This document shows, in pieces, positions 10,635 to 19,304 of a DNA stretch of 64,000 nucleotides. The notes beneath the pieces are model-generated. The model was given only the letters and a program-made list of their open reading frames with translations, did no database searches and was not told the origin of the DNA. Made by a program: the position numbers and the translations under genes. The stretch comes from Pseudomonadales bacterium (GTDB taxonomy: Bacteria; Pseudomonadota; Gammaproteobacteria; Pseudomonadales; Azotimanducaceae). The first letter of the stretch is position 1, and each line of letters starts with the position of its first letter. The DNA lies in assembly GCA_016763855.1 (NCBI GenBank), contig JAESSY010000036.1, forward strand, positions 1-64,000. Direction: 5' to 3'.

Positions 10635-12419
10635 GTGACAGCAAAAATCATGTCCGATGAAATAGAAAATCGATTGAAGTTAGTTCGCCAAGAAATGACC
10701 GTTGATGCTTTTCTGGTGCCGAGAGCAGACGAATATTTAGGCGAATATGTTCCGCCTCAAAACGAACGCTTACATTGGATTAGTGGCTTCACCGGATCTG
10801 CGGGGGCGGTCATTGTCCTTAAACAGACCGCCGTCATCTTTGTCGATGGTCGATATACTATACAAGTTCGCCAGCAAGTTTCAGAGTCACTTTTTAGCTT
10901 TAGTCATTTAAATGAGAACCCACCTATCAAGTGGTTATGTGAAAATCTTAATAAAGGCGCTACTGTCGGTATGGATACTCGCCTGCATGGCTACGCTTAT
11001 TACACAAAAGCCTTAACATTACTTTCAAAGGCTGGCATCAAGCTCATAGAGTTGAGAAGCAATCCAATTGACAACAACTGGCACGATCGTCCCATTCCAG
11101 AACCCCAACCTGCATTACTGTTAGACGAGCGTTATACGGGTGAACATAGCAGCCTAAAAAGGCAACGCATTGGGAAAGTGATCGAAGCAGCCGGTGCTGA
11201 TGTCGCACTCATTTCTCAATTGGATTCAATCGCCTGGTTACTCAACATACGCGGCAAAGATATTTCCAGACTGCCGGTACTACTGGGGTTCGCTATTCTC
11301 AATAAAACCGGCGATCTAACCTTTTTTACCGACCCCAGGAAGATTCCAAATGATCTTCATCTTCATGTCGGCGATGGTGTCAGTATCAAAGAGGAAGACC
11401 TGCTAACCGATTATCTTGAGGCGCTGGCAAGTTCAGGTCTCAAGATAATGCTTGATGAAAATACTTGTAATGCTTTTTCCCCACTACGCTGCGCTGAGCA
11501 AAATTGTGAAATAGTGCTACAAAACGACCCTGTTATTATCCCCAAAGCGCAAAAAAACTTAACCGAGCTTGAGGGTGTCCGTAATTGTCACATTCGAGAT
11601 GGTTCAGCTTTAAGCCGTTTTCTAGCCTGGCTTGAGAAAGAAGTCGAGAATAACAATCTGCACGATGAAGCTACATTGGCTGACAAACTGGAATCCTTTC
11701 GGCGTGAACTCTTTGATATTCATGATCTATCTTTCGATACGATTTCCGCAGCAGGTTCAAATGGCGCCATGTGTCATTATAGCCACACCAATGGTACTCC
11801 AGCGCAATTGGAAATGAACTCTCTCTATTTGGTGGATTCCGGCGGCCAATTCTCTGACGGTACGACTGATGTCACACGTACTGTCGTCATAGGCGAACCT
11901 AGCGCAGAACATAAACGTAATTTTACACTGGTACTCAAAGGGCATATCGCATTGAGTAATGCGATTTTTCCAAAAGGCACTTGTGGTGTTCAACTCGATG
12001 TTCTAGCGCGACAATTTCTCTGGCAAGAAGGATTAGATTATGACCACGGAACGGGCCATGGCGTGGGTGCTTTCTTGAGCGTACATGAAGGACCTCAAAG
12101 AATAGCAAAATAACCAACAGCACTCGGCGAGCTATTACCAGGCATGGTGCTTTCCAATGAACCGGGTTATTACAAAGAAGATTGTTACGGCATACGTTGT
12201 GAAAACCTTATGATCATCAATGGCAGAGATGATGGCATGATGAGCTTTGAGACTGTTACCTTCGCCCCTTTCGATCGTCGTTTGATCGACCAGGACATTA
12301 TGACTGAAGCAGAATTGTCCTGGCTCAATAATTACCATATTGAAGTAAGGGCTCATCTTCAGCCATTGTTAGCGGGAGAGGACTTGTCCTGGCTAGAAGC
12401 TTCTACTGAGACAATTTGA
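10635..12419 (+). pseudogene. pepP: Xaa-Pro aminopeptidase (aminopeptidase P, M24) interrupted by an in-frame TAA at 12111-12113
   Basis: ORF 10635-12113 and ORF 12144-12419 are in the same frame; M24 motifs DSGGQFSDGTTDVTRT, GTGHGVGAFLSVHEGPQRI, then NEPGYYKEDCYGIRCENL after the stop. Confidence 0.88.
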
Positions 12420-12459
12420 TAAGTACTTCCCGAACCGCAGAATCGTTCTCTTTGCAACA

Positions 12460-13092
12460 TTAACCCGCGCTTGCCGCCGCCTGATCTGCCACAATCTGTA
12501 TTGCAGAGTCACGTTTTGCCAATGCATCTGACAGCACTCGCGCCTCTGGAAGACTCCCCAAAAGATCCATATCGAGTACTCGCTTAGCACAGGCTCCTGC
12601 AAGTCCTACGGTATACAGAAACATAATATCCGCGTAGGTAAACGAATCACCTGCGAGGTAAGGAGAAAACTTGCCGCTTCTTTTCAAACAGGCTATACCT
12701 TTTTCTAGATTGGCCTTGGCTTTTTCTTTTGTTTCATCACTCACGGACCCACCAAAGAACGCTTCTGCGAAACAGGTTCTTGCGGGTAGCTCGATATAAA
12801 GTTCAACTTCCTTGATCAACTCTCTGACCTTTGCTTTCTCATAGGCAGATTCTGGCATTAACGAAGGACCTTCACCGACATCTTCGAGGTAGTCAAAAAT
12901 AACATCTGTTTCGCTGATTAAACCCTGTTCTGTTTCCAAAACCGGAACCTTCCCCATCGGGCTAATAGCAAGGAAATCAGCATCCTGACTTGGTTTTGCT
13001 TCAACCACTTCATAATCAATGCCTTTTTCGATTAGCGCCATCTTTACCATGTTGAAATAATTGCTGATGGCAAAGCCATGTAACTTGATCAT
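12460..13092 (-). CDS. Glutathione S-transferase family protein
   Basis: GFAISNYFNMVKMALIEKGIDYEVVEA, SPMGKVPVLETEQGLISETDVIFDYLED. Confidence 0.88.
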   Translation of the reverse strand: MIKLHGFAISNYFNMVKMALIEKGIDYEVVEAKPSQDADFLAISPMGKVPVLETEQGLISETDVIFDYLEDVGEGPSLMPESAYEKAKVRELIKEVELYIELPARTCFAEAFFGGSVSDETKEKAKANLEKGIACLKRSGKFSPYLAGDSFTYADIMFLYTVGLAGACAKRVLDMDLLGSLPEARVLSDALAKRDSAIQIVADQAAASAG

Positions 13093-13187
13093 GATATCTT
13101 CCTTTTTGTTAATTTATTGCGTTTGACTATAGTTCTTAAGACTACTGGTTCTTAAGACAAGAGCTCATTGGACTAAACTTCATGGGG

Positions 13188-14615
13188 CTAAAGCTCTTTT
13201 ATTTTCTGTGCGAGCCCGGTCGTCGAAAGCTCATCGACCAATTTAAGGACTTTCACGACACCGCCCTGGCCAGTGACTATATCAGCACCAACGACTTCGT
13301 CAATACTGTAATCACCCCCTTTTACTAATACGTCTGGATTCAACAATGCCAAGAGAGATTCAGGGGTATCGCCGTTAAATGGCACAACCCAATCCACAGC
13401 ACTTAGACCTGCAAGCATACTCATCCTGCGCTCAAGATTATTAATCGGTCTACCTTCACCTTTGAGGCGAAAAACACTTTCATCATCATTTATGGCAACA
13501 ATCAGGTGATCCCCTTCAAGTCTTGCTTCTGATAAATAGTCGACATGACCTGCGTGAAGAATGTCAAAGCAACCATTGGTAAAAACAACTTTCTTATTCT
13601 TAGATTGCGCTTCCTTAACAATCAAGCTCAACTGCTCTTCCGTCATAACGCCACTGTTAAATCCTAGATCCTTTGCGACAGCTAAACGTAATTCTGGTCC
13701 GCTTATGCTCGCAGTACCCAATCTACCGACTACAATTCCCGCAGCGATATTTGCCAGATTGACGGAATCTAACAAGGACTTACCGGATGCTAAGGCAGCG
13801 GCTGTTACAGCGATGACTGTATCTCCAGCACCACTCACATCATAAACTTCACTGTTCCTTGCGGGTAAATGAATCTCTTGCTGACCCCTCTGAACTAGCG
13901 TTAGTCCATCCGCACCTCTTGTCACCAATATGGCTTCAAGTTCAAGCTGACTTATTAGCATTTGACACTTTTCAACAAATTCAGCTTCACTTTGCCAAGA
14001 TCCAACTGCTTTCATAAATTCCTTTTGATTGGGTTTAAGCAGGGTCGCGCCTTTGTAGTGAGAAAAGTCTTTAAACTTCGGATCAACGAGAACAGGTATA
14101 TTGGCATTCTTCGCGGCAGTAATAAAAAATTGGGGGTCCGAAACTGTACCCTTGTCATAATCTGACAAAATAAGCACATCGTGTTCTGCTAGGCAGCGAG
14201 TCAGACTAGCATCAAAAACAATAGGGTCTATTGCAATAATCTGTTCAAAATCTGCCCTGGCTAGTTGCTGCTTTCGGCTGACAATTCGAAACTTAGTGCT
14301 AGTTTGACATTCTGCCAAGCTCACCAAGAAATCCTCTATCCCCGCACTTTCTAGTTTAGCTTTTATAATTGACCCGGAATCATCTTGGCCAATTGCGCTC
14401 ATCAAACTTGATTTTGCGCCTAGGGCAGATATATTGAGCGCCACATTCGCGGCACCACCAAGTCGATCCTCGACTTCGTCTATGTCAACTACTGGGATCG
14501 GCGCTTCAGCAGAAATTCGATCTGTATCACCATGCCAATATCGATCGAGCATGGCATCACCCATTGTGAGAACCCTCGCCTTCTCGAAGCTTAAGTCAAA
14601 ATCCTCTCGTTTCAT
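13188..14615 (-). CDS. hldE: Bifunctional heptose-7-phosphate kinase / heptose-1-phosphate adenylyltransferase
   Basis: PfkB-type N-domain (GDAMLDRYWHGDTDRISAEAPIPV, DVSGAGDTVIA) plus FTNGCFDILHAGHVDYL nucleotidyltransferase domain; start trimmed to MKREDF. Confidence 0.95.
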   Translation of the reverse strand: MKREDFDLSFEKARVLTMGDAMLDRYWHGDTDRISAEAPIPVVDIDEVEDRLGGAANVALNISALGAKSSLMSAIGQDDSGSIIKAKLESAGIEDFLVSLAECQTSTKFRIVSRKQQLARADFEQIIAIDPIVFDASLTRCLAEHDVLILSDYDKGTVSDPQFFITAAKNANIPVLVDPKFKDFSHYKGATLLKPNQKEFMKAVGSWQSEAEFVEKCQMLISQLELEAILVTRGADGLTLVQRGQQEIHLPARNSEVYDVSGAGDTVIAVTAAALASGKSLLDSVNLANIAAGIVVGRLGTASISGPELRLAVAKDLGFNSGVMTEEQLSLIVKEAQSKNKKVVFTNGCFDILHAGHVDYLSEARLEGDHLIVAINDDESVFRLKGEGRPINNLERRMSMLAGLSAVDWVVPFNGDTPESLLALLNPDVLVKGGDYSIDEVVGADIVTGQGGVVKVLKLVDELSTTGLAQKIKEL

Positions 14616-14724
14616 CCCCTGTAATACCCTTCGCAAATGCAACGTTATAATAACACAAGCCAAAGGTTTGGAGCTTGTACCAACAAAACGTTAAACTTGG
14701 CTTTCAAAAGTCTAAATCACAAAG

Positions 14725-15645
14725 GTGAACAATATAACTTCCCTTTCACAGGGCAAATTTTTGCATCCTCGGCACTGGCCAACATGGGTGGTTTTCGGTA
14801 TTGCCTACCTTATTGTTCTCTTGCCTTACAGAGTTCAAATCAAAATTGGCGCAGGTCTCGGAAAGCTTGGCTATATATTCGCAAAGCAACGCCGGCATAT
14901 AGCCAAAGTAAATCTCGCACTTTGTTTCCCCCGGCTTGATGTCCCACAACAAGGCGAGCTACTAAAATGCACATTTCGTTCTACAGGAATAGGGCTTATC
15001 GAAACGATCAATTCCTGGCTGGGTAACCCTATAAAAATGCGAGATCGTTTTGAGATTAATGGGCTGCAACATTTTACAGATGCCCTTGAAAGTAATAAGG
15101 GTGTACTGCTACTGGGTATGCACAGCTCAACTCTGGATCTTTGCGGCGCAGTACTTTCTGGCTACGCCGGCTTTGATGTTATGTACCGGCGCAATAAAAA
15201 TGAACTTATTGAAGCCATCATGACGAAAAGCAGGGAAAAAAATTTTCCAAGCGCCATTCAACGAGATGATCTTAGAGCAGTATTAAAAAGTTTAAAGCAA
15301 GGCCATGCTGTCTGGTACGGGCCCGATCAGGACTACGGCAAAAAACACTCTGTCTTTGCACCATTTTTTGATATTGAAACAGCCTCTATTACCGCGACCG
15401 CTCGTATCGCTAGAATCAGTGGCGCAAAAGTGATTTCTTTTACACACTATCGCAGCAAAGACGATAGTAAATATATTATTAATCTGACCCCCCCCTTGGA
15501 GGATTATCCTTCGGACAACGAAGTAAAAGATGCCACAAGGATTAACAGCCTAATCGAGGCCGCCATACTCAAGGCACCTGATCAATATTGGTGGATTCAT
15601 CGTCGATTTAAAACACGACCAGAAGGTGAAGAACGACCTTACTGA
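14725..15645 (+). CDS. Lipid A biosynthesis lauroyl/myristoyl acyltransferase family (LpxL/HtrB-like)
   Basis: LGMHSSTLDLCGAVL (HxxxxD), VWYGPDQDYGKKHSVFAPFF, QYWWIHRRFKTRPEGE. Confidence 0.92.
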   Translation: MNNITSLSQGKFLHPRHWPTWVVFGIAYLIVLLPYRVQIKIGAGLGKLGYIFAKQRRHIAKVNLALCFPRLDVPQQGELLKCTFRSTGIGLIETINSWLGNPIKMRDRFEINGLQHFTDALESNKGVLLLGMHSSTLDLCGAVLSGYAGFDVMYRRNKNELIEAIMTKSREKNFPSAIQRDDLRAVLKSLKQGHAVWYGPDQDYGKKHSVFAPFFDIETASITATARIARISGAKVISFTHYRSKDDSKYIINLTPPLEDYPSDNEVKDATRINSLIEAAILKAPDQYWWIHRRFKTRPEGEERPY

Positions 15646-15707
15646 ACAGAGAAAGAGTATAGGGGGCAAGCATATTGGATTTGCGAATTACTGATACTGA
15701 TAAACGA

Positions 15708-16826
15708 CTAAGCAATATCCAGAGCGCTAAATAATCGAGATTTGAATTCGGCCTCTCCAAATTTATTTTGCAGCCGCTCATAGGCGTCATCAATTAACTT
15801 CTGGCTTTCTACGCCAGATCGCCCCAATGCTAATTTTAGTTTTTCACGAAGGTCGTCGGCATTATCGACATCAAAAAGCGTAGCTGAACTCCCTAGCACT
15901 TCCTTTGGCCCTGGTGCATTTGATGAAACGATAGCGACTCTAGCTTGCATGGCTTCTAAAAGCACTATGCCAAAAGCCTCCTCAGAATTTGAGGACAAAA
16001 CGAAAATGTCATAGGCGTTTAAGTATCGATAGGCATCTGACAGATAACCCGCAAAAATGACCGAGGCCTCAACATCCAATTCCGACGCACAGTGGCGAAG
16101 CTGGGATTCTTCTGGTCCACTCCCAATTATGAGCAATTGACTTTCATCTATTCCAAGTTCGGAAAAAGCCCGAATTAGTATCTTGTGATTTTTCTTTTTG
16201 ACCAAGCGTCCAATGGTTCCGATGACGAAACTGCTAGTCTTCAGACCCAGTTTTTCTCGGGCATCAGCTTTAGATATAAGCGTCTCAGCCCTTAGCTTAG
16301 GGACAGTGTTATATAAGGTATAGAGCCTTTTTTCGTGAAGTAGCGAGGGACATCTTAACGCAATCTCTTCTGTTACCACTTTAGAAACCCCTGCAACGCG
16401 TATCTTTTTACCCACGACTTTAAAAAACAAACGACGGGGCAATCGTAGAAACATATTGTATTCATGAGCGACTGCCAGAATTCGAGGCATCGTAAAAAAC
16501 AGACTCAAAATGCCCACTATATACAGCGCCTTATAGCGATGAGCGATAGCGATATCATAATGATTTCGCCGCAGCAGCTTTGCCATTTTGCACAACGTGT
16601 TAAGTTTTAGTCCTCTTAAGCCTTGCTTTGATTTTCCTTTTTCAAGGAAGAGGACGCGAGTTCCACCGACACGACGAAGCGTATCATAATCTTCCACACC
16701 TTTTAGAAAAACGGTTGTGACTTCATGCCCCTCAAATGCTGCTGCATATTGGCGACAAACTCCAATAAAGGGGCCTTTAGTATCATGGCAAACTTGAAGT
16801 ATGGATAATTTCTGTTGTTGGCTCAT
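15708..16826 (-). CDS. GT4-family glycosyltransferase, probably LPS core
   Basis: FVIGTIGRLVKKKNHKILIRAF, SSNSEEAFGIVLLEAMQARVAIVSSNAPGPKEVL (E-x7-E). Confidence 0.88.
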   Translation of the reverse strand: MSQQQKLSILQVCHDTKGPFIGVCRQYAAAFEGHEVTTVFLKGVEDYDTLRRVGGTRVLFLEKGKSKQGLRGLKLNTLCKMAKLLRRNHYDIAIAHRYKALYIVGILSLFFTMPRILAVAHEYNMFLRLPRRLFFKVVGKKIRVAGVSKVVTEEIALRCPSLLHEKRLYTLYNTVPKLRAETLISKADAREKLGLKTSSFVIGTIGRLVKKKNHKILIRAFSELGIDESQLLIIGSGPEESQLRHCASELDVEASVIFAGYLSDAYRYLNAYDIFVLSSNSEEAFGIVLLEAMQARVAIVSSNAPGPKEVLGSSATLFDVDNADDLREKLKLALGRSGVESQKLIDDAYERLQNKFGEAEFKSRLFSALDIA

Positions 16827-16841
16827 TCGAGGAATCTGCCT

Positions 16842-18302
16842 TTATGACGAGGATAGTTTTGCCAACAATCCTTCAAAGCGGCTTGATAGTTCTGGTTGAT
16901 CCTCCCAGTTTTTCATAAACCGGTCGAGATCTTTATCGAAAGCTCGCTTAAAGCTTTCTGCATTTTTGTACTCTCGCATTGCATCAAGATCAATAATGAC
17001 AGGGCCTTCCTTAGCCATCACAAAATTAGTCGCTTTCAAGTCGCCATGAGCGATCTTGCTTTTCGAGAGGTGATAAAGCATGGAAGCCAGCGCTTCTAGA
17101 TCACCATCTTCTGAATTTACTGTTGGAAGATAGGCAAGCGCATCTGGCCCCTCAATATACTCGGTAATAAAATAGGCCCTATTTCTCAACGGACCCAGGC
17201 GGTGTTCGAGCATGGCGACGGGTTTTAGGGAACGAATCCCTAAAAATTCCATGTGATAGGCATTGGACCAAGACACCCAGGCTCTGGTTTTTTGAAAGGC
17301 TCTTTTCATCCCATGCCACATACTCTTAATGTTGTATCTCTTTATCACTAAAGATCTATCACTCAATTGAACAAGGGCAACGGTTGCTGAGTTACCATCC
17401 TTTAGAATACGCCCAGCTTCAATATACTTGTCGGGATCATTGAGTAGTGCCTGCATTTCACTATTATAATGCTTCCTTTCGCAAACCATAAAACGGCTCA
17501 GTTTTTTATGACATACGAAGCGCGTGCAATCTCTGAAAGCCTTTTCCAAATAATCTTTTTTTCTGGACTCTCTACTTTGTGTGACATCTTCGAATAGGGT
17601 AATCACCCTCTCTGGGTCAGGGCCCCAACCTCTTACTGCTTCATAGGCCGGGAAGACTATTTGTATTAACTCGTCAAACTTCGGAAAAAATTGCGCAAAG
17701 AACCAACTCAAATTTTCAATGCTGTCATGGTCAGCTAGTGGGGGCTCAGACTTCCGAATAATGCCACCACCATCGATAGTGTATATTCTATTGTGACGTA
17801 TTAGAAAATTGCCAAGATGAATATCCTTCTGCACCACACCTTGATTGTGTAGCTTGGCAATAATGATCATTGCCCTTGTTAAAACGTCGACTCTATCTGC
17901 ATCTTCCTTCGCTTGATCCCAGCTCTCCTGCAGACTAATCGACCCATCAAGATATTCAAAAGCAAGTATCTTGCCTCGACCATCGAGAAGCTCACCTTGC
18001 CACAATAATTCAGGGGTACGCACACCAGCACCGGCGATATAGTCAATCCCTTCCTTCTCCTTTCCGGCATATCGACTCGCAGTTCTGCCGAGAAAAGTTT
18101 TTACGAGGATGGCTTGCTCACCAAGATAGGCTAACGCCACTAATCGTTTGCCAGGTAAAAGGCGGAGGATTTTTGCGAAAGTAAGCACGATCTTTTCGCC
18201 ACCCTGTTTTCTGACCCTCAAGTCAAAAGGCAGCTCCACATCGCGGTGAGCTTCGATCAGTAATTTTGAATCTACGATTGCCATACTGCTGATAAACCCC
18301 AT
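16842..18302 (-). CDS. Protein with two tandem kinase-like domains (WaaP/Kdo-kinase-like)
   Basis: Domain 1: ILVKTFLG, QKDIHLGNFLIRHNRIYTIDGGG. Domain 2: LVIKRYNIK, AHGDLKATNFVMAKEGPVIIDLDAM. Confidence 0.8.
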   Translation of the reverse strand: MGFISSMAIVDSKLLIEAHRDVELPFDLRVRKQGGEKIVLTFAKILRLLPGKRLVALAYLGEQAILVKTFLGRTASRYAGKEKEGIDYIAGAGVRTPELLWQGELLDGRGKILAFEYLDGSISLQESWDQAKEDADRVDVLTRAMIIIAKLHNQGVVQKDIHLGNFLIRHNRIYTIDGGGIIRKSEPPLADHDSIENLSWFFAQFFPKFDELIQIVFPAYEAVRGWGPDPERVITLFEDVTQSRESRKKDYLEKAFRDCTRFVCHKKLSRFMVCERKHYNSEMQALLNDPDKYIEAGRILKDGNSATVALVQLSDRSLVIKRYNIKSMWHGMKRAFQKTRAWVSWSNAYHMEFLGIRSLKPVAMLEHRLGPLRNRAYFITEYIEGPDALAYLPTVNSEDGDLEALASMLYHLSKSKIAHGDLKATNFVMAKEGPVIIDLDAMREYKNAESFKRAFDKDLDRFMKNWEDQPELSSRFEGLLAKLSSS

Positions 18303-18461
18303 TTTCCCTAACTATTTCTCAAAGATGACCTACCGAATGATGGGTAGTACCATTGAAATTCCTTTTGATAAGATAAGAAGCTACAGTTCAGCCGCCCCAA
18401 TCAATTAAATATCTAATCTAATATAACGTACAGTATATCAAAGCGTTTACGACAAATGAGA

Positions 18462-19304
18462 CTACAAATAAGATAACAGATGAGATGTTCTCCCATGCTC
18501 TTTCAAATATAACTTATGAGCCCTCCGGACAACGGCAGACCAAAATTTGTCCCCATCTTCGAAAGTCTCCCTAAGGGTTCTTCCAGTATATAACTTCACA
18601 AACCTCAATATATCGTTACGCGTTAGGCCGGTATCCGCTGCTGAAAACAACAAGCCCCCAAGGTCCTTAACACGCCATCTTGCAGGTGTTTGATCTCTAA
18701 TCTGCGCTCGATGTAAATCAATTAAATAAACAGTCAGCTTCTTATCCCTATTCTGCACCATTATTTTCTCAATAACTGTGACGCAATCCATATCTATAAG
18801 AAAATGGCAGAGATAAAAATCACGATGATTTATCCCCGAACCGTGCATTTCTTTTGCTACATTTGCTAACTTATCGATCAATTTCCTGCGTAAACTCACA
18901 CTTATTTGGTTCTTTACGCTCAGATCTTCCAGGCTTTGGGTATGTTCAAGTGCCTTTGTAATTATGCAGGAATGGAGCTTGGCAGGGTTACCTCCTTGAT
19001 TCGTGTAAGCGACAGGCGTCATAGTATCGATCCCCAACTCTCGGAGGCGATTAACCGCTAACCATTCATTCTTCGCGCCTAGCACTGGCAATCTCAGCTG
19101 GCTTAAGTTTTTAAATATCTCCTTCCACCCAACCCCAAAATGAAGCTTCAAAAAATATGCATCTTGGCCCACTAGAAAACGTAATGTTCTTCGACCTTCA
19201 AGTTCACGATAAACCTCACCCTTTGGTTTAGAGGCATCTTCAAAGAGGTTCTCATCGCTGAGCGTTCCCGCAAGTTCTGCTCCAAGATAGTGAGTCGACA
19301 TCAT
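18462..19304 (-). CDS. waaP: LPS core heptose(I) kinase
   Basis: FLKLHFGVGWKEIFKNLSQLRLPVLGAKNEWLAVNRLRELGIDTMTPVAY, INHRDFYLCHFLID, VYLIDLHRAQIR. Confidence 0.93.
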   Translation of the reverse strand: MMSTHYLGAELAGTLSDENLFEDASKPKGEVYRELEGRRTLRFLVGQDAYFLKLHFGVGWKEIFKNLSQLRLPVLGAKNEWLAVNRLRELGIDTMTPVAYTNQGGNPAKLHSCIITKALEHTQSLEDLSVKNQISVSLRRKLIDKLANVAKEMHGSGINHRDFYLCHFLIDMDCVTVIEKIMVQNRDKKLTVYLIDLHRAQIRDQTPARWRVKDLGGLLFSAADTGLTRNDILRFVKLYTGRTLRETFEDGDKFWSAVVRRAHKLYLKEHGRTSHLLSYL

